DNA from: Singulisphaera sp. GP187
Lineage (GTDB): Bacteria; Planctomycetota; Planctomycetia; Isosphaerales; Isosphaeraceae
Direction: 5' to 3'
Length of the DNA: 64,000 bases
NCBI RefSeq assembly: GCF_900129635.1
Contig: NZ_FSRB01000002.1
Coordinates: forward strand, 62,001 to 126,000
Positions 18,221-27,243 of this stretch are shown here, piece by piece. The translations under genes were made by a program, and so were the position numbers. Within the stretch, counting starts at the first letter, position 1, and each line of letters begins with the position of its first letter. Under the pieces are notes generated by a model. It was not told where the DNA came from. It saw only the letters and a list, made by a program, of their open reading frames with translations, and ran no database searches.

Positions 18221-18941
18221 ATTCAAATACGTCGGTGAGGAACTGGATCTGTTCGCTCAAGCGACGATCTGGAAGTCCTACGTGCGCCGCCAGGTGACCC
18301 CCTACCTCGGCCGCAACGTTCTCGAGGTCGGCGCGGGGCACGGCGGGACAACCCGCTTCCTGATCCACGAGCAGGCCGAGCGCTGGGTCTGCCTGGAGCC
18401 CGACCCGGGGTTGGCCGACCGCTTAGCCCAGTCGATCGCCAACGGGACGTTGCCGGCGTCGTGCGCCGTCGTGGTCGGGACGCTCGACCAGATTGCCGAG
18501 GATTCCGGGTTCGACACGCTCTTGTACATGGACGTGCTCGAACATATCGAGGACGACCACGCGGAAATGGCTCGCGCCATGGCCCGGCTGCGCCCGGGCG
18601 GTCACGTCGTGGTGCTTTCCCCGGCGCATCAGTGGCTCTACACCCCGTTCGACAAAGCGATCGGCCATTTCCGCCGCTACACCCGGCGGACCCTCCGCGC
18701 CACGGCCCCCCAGGGGCTCACCCTCGTCAGGCTCGCCTACCTCGACTCGGTCGGAATGCTCGCCTCGCTCGGCAACCGCCTGGTCCTCCAGAGCGCCATG
18801 CCCAACCGACGCCAGATCGCGTTCTGGGACAAGTTCGCGGTGCGACTCTCCCGTGTGATCGATCCGATCCTCGGCTTCAATCTCGGCAAGTCGGTGCTCG
18901 GGATCTGGCGGAAGGACGAGAAGGTGGCCCACCCCGAATAG
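18207..18941 (+). CDS. Class I SAM-dependent methyltransferase
   Basis: The 244-residue protein has motif I NVLEVGAGHGGTTRFL, a following acidic residue in VCLEPDPGL, and DTLLYMDVLEHIEDD (motif IV-like), all typical of class I methyltransferases. The ATG at 18207 lies inside the end of the upstream GT2 gene; the frame upstream of it is a shadow of that gene. Operon coupling with a lipid-linked glycosyltransferase suggests it methylates a sugar or lipid-glycan intermediate, which is inference. Confidence 0.87.
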   Translation: MTANEFKYVGEELDLFAQATIWKSYVRRQVTPYLGRNVLEVGAGHGGTTRFLIHEQAERWVCLEPDPGLADRLAQSIANGTLPASCAVVVGTLDQIAEDSGFDTLLYMDVLEHIEDDHAEMARAMARLRPGGHVVVLSPAHQWLYTPFDKAIGHFRRYTRRTLRATAPQGLTLVRLAYLDSVGMLASLGNRLVLQSAMPNRRQIAFWDKFAVRLSRVIDPILGFNLGKSVLGIWRKDEKVAHPE

Positions 18942-19243
18942 AATCGCGCGGTCGCCCGACTTCTTGAGCGGGAAATGCCCGCCTCGACCCCTTGAACGTC
19001 GCCGAACCGACCATTTACGAACCCTGCGTCGCACCGACTTGGCGAAAGTACGGATTTGCCCTCGCTTTCCGGGCAAACCTCCTCGATTCGTGGTCCGAGA
19101 TTGCAACGCGAGAATTCGGCGGCAATGATTGAACCGTCGTGCCTTTCCCCATGCACCACGAAAATTGCGTACCGCCGAATCGCTCTTGGACGCGTCAGGT
19201 CGAAAGTCGAGTGGGATTGCCCCAAGAATTATTGAGGTGCTCA
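18942..19243. other. Intergenic region before the low-complexity secreted protein gene
   Basis: No gene is supported. A 7-bp stem, TTTGCCC (19055-19061) with GGGCAAA (19071-19077), is present. The presumed promoter of the gene at 19244 must lie here but was not identified. Confidence 0.35.
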
Positions 19244-20068
19244 ATGACCTGGGACCTTACAAAGTTCGCCCGCCTTCTGCTCTTTGTCAGCCTCGCGACC
19301 CTTATCACACCGACTTGGTCACAAGCACAAGGCCCGCCGACCGATCCGCGGGGCCTGTACGGGGCTTACGAGCCCTTTGCACGTCTCCCCACACCACCGA
19401 AAGAAGGCGAATTCCGGCGCCGGATTCCAGAAAGCACGAAGTCACGGTTCGCACCCCATTTTCGTAGCTACATGGGAGAATCGGGGACAGAAGACATCCT
19501 GAACAGGCCCGCCGGGGTCCGAGGACGCGCCGGGGTAAAATCGCCCGTTAATTTCGCAAACGACGATGACGACGAAAACGACAATAAAAACGACAAAGGG
19601 TTCCAGTCGGCACAGGTTACGAGTCGTTTCGGTGAGAAGGAACGCGAGACGCGCCGCGACGCATACCGGGAATACTTGAAAGAACGCGATCCCGCGAAAC
19701 GTGCCCAGCTCTATCGTGAGTACATTGGGAAGAATGCCTACTCCCAATCGTCGGGAGATCGTTCCGCCACCCACGACCTGTCGAACCCCTCACTCCCCTC
19801 AGTGTTGACATCACCGCCTGGCTTTGGGCGGGACCGAGGAGGGTCGAGCACCCGCCCGTTTCTCTCGTCATCCCCGTCGTCCAGCCCCGCGGTGCCACGG
19901 ACGAGCCTTTTTTCTTCCTCCCAGCCGAAGGCGCAGACCTCCCCTGGTCTCTTTCGAAGGAGCGACGGACCGGCGACCCAGAAATCGACCGGCTCGGCCT
20001 CACGCCGACTCCCCTCCCGCGCAACGGGATCGGCGGGACAAAGTTTCAAGAATGATGACGACCGGTGA
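19244..20068 (+). CDS. Secreted low-complexity protein, unknown function
   Basis: The 274-residue product starts MTWDLTKFARLLLFVSLAT and has a signal peptide ending around SQAQG. A very acidic Asp/Asn/Glu stretch (NDDDDENDNKND, about residue 105-116) is followed by a charged helix-like segment (KERETRRDAYREYLKERD). A Ser/Pro-rich tail comes next. No known domain is recognised. The ATG at 19244 is chosen because of the signal peptide and the GAGG nine bases upstream; earlier in-frame ATGs would hide the signal. A surface or periplasmic structural role is possible. Confidence 0.7.
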   Translation: MTWDLTKFARLLLFVSLATLITPTWSQAQGPPTDPRGLYGAYEPFARLPTPPKEGEFRRRIPESTKSRFAPHFRSYMGESGTEDILNRPAGVRGRAGVKSPVNFANDDDDENDNKNDKGFQSAQVTSRFGEKERETRRDAYREYLKERDPAKRAQLYREYIGKNAYSQSSGDRSATHDLSNPSLPSVLTSPPGFGRDRGGSSTRPFLSSSPSSSPAVPRTSLFSSSQPKAQTSPGLFRRSDGPATQKSTGSASRRLPSRATGSAGQSFKNDDDR

Positions 20069-20181
20069 TGACCCTGAGTTAAGTTGAGTTGAACCAGTTG
20101 GCATTCCTGCATGCCCCCCCTGCCCTCAGTTCGGGGCTGCCAACCGATCGGCACCTCTCCAGGCAACCTGCGAGCACTCGC

Positions 20182-20943
20182 TCAGGTTTTCAGGCCCATC
20201 TCCTGCCGCTGCGCCTGCGCGGCCTCCAGGTAACGGGCATAAGCCGACTCGTCCCGGCGGCACTGAATTCCTTGGAAGACCATGGCGAAGCTGCGACGAT
20301 GGCGGGTCGGGGAGCGATTGGCGTCGGCCCGGTGGATCGTGTCGCCGTGGTGGATGACCACGTCTCCCGGCTCCATCGGCACGGGAACCTCCCGCACGCG
20401 ATCGGCGTCGCCGTAGTCGGCGACCTCCTGAGAGAAGCCCAGTGTCGACGTTCGCCGATGGGGCCGGATCCCCTGCAGGTGGGAACCGCGGACGTACCGC
20501 AAACAGCCGTTTTCCTCATCCACCGGGTCAAGCGCCAGCCAGACCGTCAACACCTGGGTCGGTCGCAAGCAAAAATAGAAGTTATCTTGATGCGGCGGCG
20601 TGACGTGATCGGTGCCGATCGGCTTGTTGAACCACTCAACCCCATCCGCGTGCGCCGACTCCCCGAGCAGTGCCTCGGCCATCGCCTTCCAGGTGGGGTG
20701 GTGACGGTAGGCGGCGAAGTACCGATCCTGCTCCATCCGCTGCATCTGCTTGAGAGTCTCGGCCCGGCTCTTGTCGTCGTAAAACGCGTCGGCGTCCGGC
20801 AACCCGGGCACCACCTCACGGATGTAGCGGTCGACATGATCCCTCAACTCGGCGAACTCGCCGGGGGAGAGCCACTGCCGCACCACCACAAATCCGTCCT
20901 CGTCATAACGCAACTTGATGTCGTTGCCATTCTCGGAGGTCAT
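20182..20943 (-). CDS. Phytanoyl-CoA dioxygenase (PhyH) family protein
   Basis: This 253-residue cytoplasmic Fe(II)/2-oxoglutarate oxygenase has the metal-binding HxD in TPPHQDNFYF. The distal His lies in GDVVIHHGDTIH, followed by the Arg-containing RSPTRHRRSF region. Members hydroxylate small molecules; the substrate here is unknown. The ATG at 20943 is chosen because upstream sequence overlaps the aldolase gene in another frame. It lies 52 bases after the HpaI-type aldolase gene, so the two form a leftward pair. Confidence 0.9.
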   Translation of the reverse strand: MTSENGNDIKLRYDEDGFVVVRQWLSPGEFAELRDHVDRYIREVVPGLPDADAFYDDKSRAETLKQMQRMEQDRYFAAYRHHPTWKAMAEALLGESAHADGVEWFNKPIGTDHVTPPHQDNFYFCLRPTQVLTVWLALDPVDEENGCLRYVRGSHLQGIRPHRRTSTLGFSQEVADYGDADRVREVPVPMEPGDVVIHHGDTIHRADANRSPTRHRRSFAMVFQGIQCRRDESAYARYLEAAQAQRQEMGLKT

Positions 20944-20995
20944 GAGAAAACTCTCGCGTGAAAGAGATTGCCGGCGTCTCATGCAAAACAGAACG

Positions 20996-21856
20996 TTATG
21001 AGTTCGGCGAGGTGTTCCGGGGAGTCGGGGTGGAAAACGTCCGGGCCAGTTCGGCGGCCTCGGCGGCGATTCGGTTTTCAAAGGTGAAACCGAGCGGTGC
21101 GTAACGCTCCTGAATGTGTTCGAGCCCCTTCTTGACCATGAGGATGTCGGCCCCGTGGCAGAGGAACGTCGCGCCCAGGTCCATCAACATCTGGGTATGC
21201 TCGGGAGTTCCGGTGACGGTGCCCCACCACTTGCCCGCGCTCTTGGCGGCGGCGGCGGTGCGGCGAAGCGCATCGCTGATGATCGGATGGTCGAACTGGT
21301 AGGGGATGCCGGAGAGCACGCTCAGGTCGCCCGGCCCGAGCATCAGCACATCGACTCCCGGCACGCGCGCGATCGCCTCCGCCTGATCCAGCGCCTGGAG
21401 CGATTCAAGTTGAACGATGATCAGGGTGTGTTCGTTGGCCGCTTGGAGATAGGGCGGCATCGGCATCCCGCAGTAGGGGGCGTCGCCGTTGGCCCCATCC
21501 ACCCCGCGCTCCCCCTGAGGCGCGAACTTGGCCCAGCGGACGACCTCGGCCGCTTCTTCGGCCGATTCGCAACGGGGATACATGATGCCCTGAGCGCCCG
21601 CTTCGAGCAGCCGGGCCATGCGCATGTATTCCCCCTTGGCGGGCCGGGCGATGATATCGGACACCCCCACCCGCGCCGCCCGCATCAGGTGGGACGCCGT
21701 CTCGTCGCTGGTCGAATGATGCTCCAGATCGAGCCAGATGCCATCGAAGCCAAGCAAGCTCGTCAGCTCATAGACGCAGGGGTCAATGAGATGGCAGCAG
21801 GTGATGAGCGCGGGCTCGCCGCGACGGAGCTTGGCTTTGACTCGACTGAACCGCAT
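20996..21856 (-). CDS. HpcH/HpaI-type aldolase
   Basis: The 286-residue TIM-barrel protein resembles 2-keto-3-deoxy sugar acid or 2,4-dihydroxyheptenedioate aldolases, which cleave 2-keto-4-hydroxy acids to pyruvate and an aldehyde. Key blocks are FDGIWLDLEHHS (catalytic His), YPRCESAEEA, and IVQLESLQALDQAE followed by DVLMLGPGDLS (metal-binding Glu and Asp). The start at 21856 follows AAAGGACGAG. The pair with the PhyH oxygenase suggests a small catabolic step, separate from polysaccharide synthesis. Confidence 0.9.
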   Translation of the reverse strand: MRFSRVKAKLRRGEPALITCCHLIDPCVYELTSLLGFDGIWLDLEHHSTSDETASHLMRAARVGVSDIIARPAKGEYMRMARLLEAGAQGIMYPRCESAEEAAEVVRWAKFAPQGERGVDGANGDAPYCGMPMPPYLQAANEHTLIIVQLESLQALDQAEAIARVPGVDVLMLGPGDLSVLSGIPYQFDHPIISDALRRTAAAAKSAGKWWGTVTGTPEHTQMLMDLGATFLCHGADILMVKKGLEHIQERYAPLGFTFENRIAAEAAELARTFSTPTPRNTSPNS

Positions 21857-22307
21857 GAAATCTCGTCCTTTCCGGATCTTCAAAGCGCCAGGGACCGGCG
21901 AACGCCATCGTAAGTGGTACGGACCAATGAAACAATCGGGCCACCTCGGAAACCGTACCCATGCTCGGCAAATCACCAGCAGCCCGTGAGTAACCGTGCC
22001 CGAATCCAAGTACCTACCAAAGTCTCACCCTCGGGCAAAGCCGTCGACAATCCCAAGGCGATCTCCCTGCCTTCCGCGGCGCGAAGCCGAAGGGACACTC
22101 CCTGACAAAGGGTGGAGCACAACCGACCAGGGAGTGACCTGGTCTCACGCGGGACGAGGGAATCCCCTCAGTCTCAGGGCTCGCGCAGATTAAGTCGGCC
22201 CGCCGCGTTTCCCCCTCGAAACGAATAAATTCCAAAATCCGTGTGAGCCACCGGCCTCGACCGGGCATTATTGGGGGATGCGACGAGATCAGGGAGGGAT
22301 ATGGCCG
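21857..22307. other. Divergent intergenic region
   Basis: This gap separates the leftward aldolase gene from the rightward sigma-factor gene and must hold both promoters. No gene, strong repeat or convincing promoter box was seen. Confidence 0.35.
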
Positions 22308-24440
22308 ATGGCGAACGGACAGGCAGAACTTCTTCGTCAGGTCCACGAACTGTTCCGTGCGGGGCGAGTCGGCGACGCGACGGACACCGAGTTGCTGGGC
22401 CGGTTCGCCTCCCAGCGCGACGACATTGCCTTCACGGCGCTGGTCACACGGCATGGATCGATGGTCCTCCGCGTCTGTCAGGGCGTGCTCCAAGACCAAC
22501 ACGCAGCCGAGGATGCGTTCCAGGCGACCTTCCTCGTGCTGGCCCACAAGGCCCATCGCCTGCATGCGGGGGAAACCTTGAGCCAGTGGCTCCATGGGGT
22601 GGCATTGCGGGTCGCGAAGAAGGCGAAGTCCCAAAACGCGAGTCGGCAACAACGCGACCGGCACCACGCGGTGGCGGCCACCTGGGAGCCGAGTGGCGAC
22701 CCCGACCGGTCCGACACCGAGGCCCTGCTCCACGAAGAGGTCGATCGACTCCCCGAGTCGTACCGCGTCCCCATCGTCCTGTGCTATTTGCAGGGACTGA
22801 GTTACGCGATGGCGGCGAATCAACTGGGAATCAGCGAGGGGACAATCCGGGGCCGGCTCGCCCGGGCGCGAGACCGCCTGCGAAAGCGACTCACCCGACG
22901 CGGCGTGGTCGTTCCCGCCGGTTTCCTGGTCGCGGGAGACGCATGGACCTCAAGCTCGGCCTCGGCCGCGGTGCCGAACAGCCTGGTCGATTCGGTCGCC
23001 CAGGGGGCGTTGCAAACCATCGCGGGCCAGGGGGCGGTCTCGGCGTCCGTCATGGTCCTGACGAAAGGAGTCTTACGAACGATGTTCCTGACCCAGTTCA
23101 AAATCGCGGCAACGGCTGCCCTGCTAACGGTCGGTGGCCTCCTGGCCTCAAAGCCACTTCTTATAAATTCGCATGCGAATTCCACCAACACGACTCCCTC
23201 ACCCCCAAAGAGTGCGACGCAACGTGCAACTCCCGACCCACAACCGAAACCCGCAGACTCGGACAATGACGGAGAAGCCAAAGACGAACCCGTCTTGATC
23301 GTCGAATCGCCCCCTAAACCGTGGGAGACCTGCGTTCGCATCAATTTCCCCAACAACGGCGGCACCGGATCCGGGACGGTGATCCAGAGCACGTCCAACG
23401 AATCATTAATTATTACAAGTGCTCGCTTTTTTAATTCTGAAAACAAAAACCCTTACACCCCAGAGAAATTTCCGCATACCGTGAAGGTTGACATCTTCGA
23501 CGGCAAGTTCCACAAGCCAAACGATGACATCGTGTGGTCGACCTTCACCGCCAAGTTGGTGGACTACGACCTGGACAGGGATATCTGCCTGCTCCGGATT
23601 CATCCCAATCGGATCCTGGCCGTTTCCCCGATCGTCCGGCCCTGGTGGGGACCTCAAAAGGGAATGAAGATGATGACGGCCGGCTTCTCGAATGGGGGAC
23701 CCGCGACCTTCTGGACAACCCAGGTCATCGACCCGAAGGTTCGCTTTTTCGCCAATTCCCCATACGATGGCATTCAATGCGAATTTGCGCCAAAGCCGGG
23801 TCGTAGCGGTGGCGGGCTGTTCACGTTGGATGGATTTCTCGCCGGTGTCTGCAATTACGCGGAGCCGCAAGGCAATCGTGGCTACTACGCAACCCCCGAG
23901 TCGATCTATCAGCTACTGAACCGGAACGGATTGGCGGCTCTGTACGGCGAGAAGGAGCCTCTCAACTCAGAGGATGCAACGAAAAATCCCACGACGAGTC
24001 GACCATCGCCCAATCCGGTCCCCGATGAGCTCAACCTGGAATCGATGATCCGTCGCGCGGAGCAACAACTGAGGGATGGCGACCACCAGGGTGCTCGCGT
24101 GACGACCGACCGGCTCAACCGCCAACTCCGCAGCCAGCAAGAGGCCTTGCGGTTGAAGCTCGAACACCTGGACTCGCTGGCACGCCAGAGCAACGAAATC
24201 CGACTCGCCGCGGACAAGAAGGACGAGGCTGGCCTCGATCGGGCATCGACCCCGCGCAAACCCATCAAGGGAACCTGGTCCGCCTCTCCCTCACAGACAA
24301 TTCCACCACCGCACGAATCCGGCTCCGCCCCGCCCGATCACGAGCAGCGATTGCGCGATCTCGAGCGGAAATTGGAGCAACTCCTGGAGGAACGTGCGGG
24401 ATCGGCTGACTCTCCCGCATCAGAGCAGCCAGGCGAGTGA
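22308..24440 (+). CDS. ECF sigma factor fused to a trypsin-like protease domain lacking the catalytic His
   Basis: The 710-residue protein has four parts. Residues 20-200 are an ECF sigma factor: region 2 with QDQHAAEDAFQATFLVLAHKA, region 4 with LPESYRVPIVLCYLQGLSY and an HTH ending SEGTIRGRLARAR. Residues 260-285 are a hydrophobic membrane-like segment. Residues 350-540 resemble a trypsin-like protease. Residues 580 onward are coiled coil and low complexity. In the protease part the Ser is present (GRSGGG, about S500) and the Asp is present (DRDICLL, about D425). The His position reads SAR instead of SAH (R373, codon 23424-23426). It may act as an anchored sigma factor with a sensing pseudoprotease. 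GGGAGGG precedes the ATG at 22308; 22278 is an alternative. Confidence 0.88.
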   Translation: MANGQAELLRQVHELFRAGRVGDATDTELLGRFASQRDDIAFTALVTRHGSMVLRVCQGVLQDQHAAEDAFQATFLVLAHKAHRLHAGETLSQWLHGVALRVAKKAKSQNASRQQRDRHHAVAATWEPSGDPDRSDTEALLHEEVDRLPESYRVPIVLCYLQGLSYAMAANQLGISEGTIRGRLARARDRLRKRLTRRGVVVPAGFLVAGDAWTSSSASAAVPNSLVDSVAQGALQTIAGQGAVSASVMVLTKGVLRTMFLTQFKIAATAALLTVGGLLASKPLLINSHANSTNTTPSPPKSATQRATPDPQPKPADSDNDGEAKDEPVLIVESPPKPWETCVRINFPNNGGTGSGTVIQSTSNESLIITSARFFNSENKNPYTPEKFPHTVKVDIFDGKFHKPNDDIVWSTFTAKLVDYDLDRDICLLRIHPNRILAVSPIVRPWWGPQKGMKMMTAGFSNGGPATFWTTQVIDPKVRFFANSPYDGIQCEFAPKPGRSGGGLFTLDGFLAGVCNYAEPQGNRGYYATPESIYQLLNRNGLAALYGEKEPLNSEDATKNPTTSRPSPNPVPDELNLESMIRRAEQQLRDGDHQGARVTTDRLNRQLRSQQEALRLKLEHLDSLARQSNEIRLAADKKDEAGLDRASTPRKPIKGTWSASPSQTIPPPHESGSAPPDHEQRLRDLERKLEQLLEERAGSADSPASEQPGE

Positions 24441-24488
24441 TTCCTTCACCATCGGCACACGGCGAGGGTCGAATCCCTCCCGTAGAGT

Positions 24489-24661
24489 GGGCACGGCCCA
24501 CCATCCCTATCCCCTTGCCAAGACGAAGGTCAAGCGGAGCCAAAGACTCGCGAATTTTAACCACGAATGACATGAATCATTAAAATCCAATCAATTCGTT
24601 TAATTTCCTTGAATTCATTCGTGCGATTCGTGGCTGAAATCTTAATGGGTGGGCCGTGCCC
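24489..24661. repeat. Imperfect inverted-repeat element, copy A (full)
   Basis: Outer arms GGGCACGGCCCACC (24489-24502) and GGTGGGCCGTGCCC (24648-24661) are perfect reverse complements. Inner arms CCACGAAT (24561-24568) and ATTCGTGG (24626-24633) also pair. The left half recurs at 33253-33352. It looks like a small non-coding dispersed repeat or MITE-like element between the sigma-factor gene and the SDR gene; it could also terminate both converging transcripts. Confidence 0.65.
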
Positions 24662-24719
24662 ACCCTGTGGGTGGGAGGCCCACGATCATGCCAAGGCCGA
24701 TCGATCACGCAATCGGGGA

Positions 24720-25649
24720 TTAGACGTTGGCGAACGGGTTCTGGAACTCGATCAGCTGGGCGGCGCGGACCAGTTCGGCAATGCCACGGTCCAGATCGAC
24801 CGTGGTCTCGAACCCCTTGGCGCGAATCTTCTCGTACGAGACTTCGTAGTTCCGCTGGTCGGCGTCGCTGCCGAACTCGGCGAAGTGGAGGTAGAAGTCG
24901 ACATGTTCGAGGATCTTCCGCGCCACGTCTTCCTTGGTGAAGTTCATGGTCTCGTGGCCAACGTTGTAGACGTCGTCCTTAACCGTGTCCCACTTCTCCA
25001 GGGCGAAGATCATCGAGCGGGCCATGTCGCGGACGTGGACGAAGGTCCGCTTGAAGCCCCCTTGGTAGACGATCAGGCTCTTGTTCTTCACCGCCTGATA
25101 GGTGAAGTCGTTGGGCATCAGGTCGAGCCGCATTCGGTTGCTGACGCCGAAGGCGGTCGCGTAGCGGTAGGCGATGCCGTTGCCGGCGTCGAGCACCATC
25201 TGCTCGGCGGTCGCCTTGGTCTCACCGTAGAGGGTGATCGGAGCGCGCGGGGTCTGCTCGTTGCAAACGTAGTCGGGCACGGCACCGTAGATGCTGCCGG
25301 TCGACGCGAAGATGACCTTCTGGTCGGGCTTCCGCAGATTGAGCAGGGTGCGGGTGCCGTCGACGTTGGTCGACTGGGCCAACTGCGGCTCTTTCTTGCA
25401 GGCCGGGTAGCCGACGATCGCGGCGAGGTGGACGACCGCGTCCATCCCTTCGAGGGCCTTCTTGACCCCGGCCTCGTCGGTGACGTCCCCTTTGATCAGT
25501 TCGAAGAAGCGGTTCTGACAACAAGGGAGGAGACCCTGGCCGCCGAACTTGAGCGAGTCATAGACACGGACGCGGTGGCCCTGTTCCAGGAGCATGGGGA
25601 CGAGGGTCGAACCGACATAGCCGGCGCCGCCGGTGACGAGAATCTTCAT
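24720..25649 (-). CDS. NAD-dependent sugar epimerase/dehydratase (extended SDR)
   Basis: The 309-residue protein starts MKILVTGGAGYVGSTLV with a TGGAGYVG loop, has HLAAIVGYPACK, FASTGSIYG and the catalytic YGETK (YxxxK). It belongs to the extended SDR group that acts on nucleotide sugars. The substrate is not identifiable. It is leftward, with an 8-bp hairpin (25671-25678 with 25689-25696) just upstream of its start that may affect expression. The next gene upstream on the same strand is also an SDR, separated by about 390 bases. Confidence 0.88.
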   Translation of the reverse strand: MKILVTGGAGYVGSTLVPMLLEQGHRVRVYDSLKFGGQGLLPCCQNRFFELIKGDVTDEAGVKKALEGMDAVVHLAAIVGYPACKKEPQLAQSTNVDGTRTLLNLRKPDQKVIFASTGSIYGAVPDYVCNEQTPRAPITLYGETKATAEQMVLDAGNGIAYRYATAFGVSNRMRLDLMPNDFTYQAVKNKSLIVYQGGFKRTFVHVRDMARSMIFALEKWDTVKDDVYNVGHETMNFTKEDVARKILEHVDFYLHFAEFGSDADQRNYEVSYEKIRAKGFETTVDLDRGIAELVRAAQLIEFQNPFANV

Positions 25650-26036
25650 GGTGGGTCCATCCGTGGTGGCCCCTGACGCGCCTGGAGTCGTCAGGGTCGC
25701 GGTGCAAGTTCAGTTCGGGGAGTCGCGGCGGCAAAGTGAGGCGGGTTCAGAACGCCAGGCCCTCATCCTTGCGGCCGATCGATCTTGGGAGGGGTGCACT
25801 ACACGGCGACAACCGGTTCTTCTTCCGGCGTCGGCGGAATCCTTGAGTTGGCTTTCGGCAATCGGACGAATCAGGATCGCCACTCCGAGGTTGGTGGGTC
25901 GATCCCAATCCGTCGCAGAGTTACTATCGGCAAGCGGAGCCGGCCTGTCAACGTCATCTTTCGCGTGCTCGCGGTCAGACATGCCGAAGGAACGCGGGTT
26001 GGACGGGCGTTCTGATGCGCCGGGCGGGTCGCGAAA
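25650..26036. other. Intergenic region between two leftward SDR genes
   Basis: No gene is supported. The hairpin CCCTGACG (25671-25678) with CGTCAGGG (25689-25696) lies 22 bases upstream of the downstream gene's start. It is a candidate leader structure. Confidence 0.35.
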
Positions 26037-26966
26037 TCAGGCAAGCAACCGTTTCAACCCGTCTTCGAAATCGACTTCGGGACGATAACCGAGCACGGCC
26101 TGGATCCGCTCGAGGTTGGCCAGCGAATGGCGGACGTCGCCCTCGCGGGGGGGCTGAAACTCCGGCTCGATCCGGGTTCCGAGGATGGCGTTGATCGCCG
26201 CAACCAGGTCGAGCAGGCTGACGCTTCGGCCGACGCCGACGTTGAGGATCGCCCCGTCGAGCGGCCGTTCCGACCGCATGGCCGCCAGGTTCGCGGCCAC
26301 GACGTTGCTCACGTAGGTGTAGTCGCGGGTCTGGCCGCCATCGCCGTAGATCGTGGGCCGCCGCCCCTCGGACATCGCGCGAACGAAGAGCGAGATCACG
26401 CCGCTATAAGGGCTGGTGGGATCCTGCCGGGGGCCGAAGATGTTGAAGTAACGCAGGCTGACGCCGTCCAGCCCCATCGTTTTGGCATAGACCGAGACAT
26501 AGTGTTCGCCGGCGAGCTTGCCGGCGGCATAAGGGCTGAGCGGCTGAGGATAGATCGCTTCGTGCTTGGGCGACTCCACCGACTCTCCATAAGCCGCACT
26601 TGAGGCGGCGAACATGAACCGTTTGACCCCCGCCTGCCGCGCGGCCTCGAGCATGTTCAAAGTGGCGGTCGGCCCGCTCGCGTGGGAGGCGAGCGGTTCG
26701 CGGACCGATCGAGGAACGCTCGGGATCGCCGCCTCGTGGAACACGAACTCGGCCCCCGCGACGGCCCGGCGGCAGACCTCGAAATCGGCAACATCCCCCT
26801 CCAGCCAGTCGTACCGGCCCTCCAGGTGGGCAAGATTGCCGCGATGTCCGGTCACAAGGTTGTCGACGATCCGCACCCGGAACCCTTCGCCGATGAGCGC
26901 CTCGGCCAGGTGCGAGCCGATAAACCCGGCACCACCCGTGACCACAACCAGGCCGGCATCCTTCAT
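26037..26966 (-). CDS. UDP-sugar 4-epimerase-like SDR (WbpP-like)
   Basis: The 309-residue SDR has VTGGAGFIGSHLAE, then EAAIPSVPRSVREP, FAASSAAYGESVESPK and the catalytic YAAGK. The SVPRSVxxP and AYGxxxxxPK blocks resemble UDP-GlcNAc C4 epimerases of the WbpP/TviC type, which make UDP-GalNAc for polysaccharide synthesis. The ATG at 26966 has AAGGA nine bases upstream; an ATG three codons earlier has the ribosome site too close. It probably works with the dehydrogenase at 4143 or the 2-epimerases to make the sugar donors. Confidence 0.9.
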   Translation of the reverse strand: MKDAGLVVVTGGAGFIGSHLAEALIGEGFRVRIVDNLVTGHRGNLAHLEGRYDWLEGDVADFEVCRRAVAGAEFVFHEAAIPSVPRSVREPLASHASGPTATLNMLEAARQAGVKRFMFAASSAAYGESVESPKHEAIYPQPLSPYAAGKLAGEHYVSVYAKTMGLDGVSLRYFNIFGPRQDPTSPYSGVISLFVRAMSEGRRPTIYGDGGQTRDYTYVSNVVAANLAAMRSERPLDGAILNVGVGRSVSLLDLVAAINAILGTRIEPEFQPPREGDVRHSLANLERIQAVLGYRPEVDFEDGLKRLLA

Positions 26967-27198
26967 GGGAATCATTCCTTAAACAACTTTACCTATTTCA
27001 AAACAACAAACACGCACATGCCGCATCAATTCGCCCCCTGAAAGCGGAGGTGGGATCGAGCCAGTCCACTGCCCCCTACTCTTTCATGGGACCGGCCCGC
27101 TCGCACGCGTGCTCGAGTCCCATGCCGAATTATGGAGACTCGCGTCTTGCTTTCCCAGGCCGATCTCGGCATGTGGCCGCATTCCATCACAGCGGGAG

Positions 27199-27224
27199 CC
27201 CCCCCAAAAAAAAGCGATGGGGGG
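27199..27224 (-). terminator. C-run/G-run hairpin after the O-antigen-ligase-like gene
   Basis: A run of seven C (27199-27205), eight A and GCGAT, then six G (27219-27224) can fold as a 6-bp stem about 20 bases beyond the ligase stop. On the leftward RNA the loop carries eight U. It may act as a terminator. Confidence 0.4.
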
Positions 27225-27243
27225 AGGGAGGGAGAGACGCGGC

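Noticed and set aside
19021..19036. A partial match to the bipartite leader motif (CGTCGCACCGAC).
   Set aside because: Only about 12 bases agree, the second block is absent and the orientation does not fit the downstream gene.
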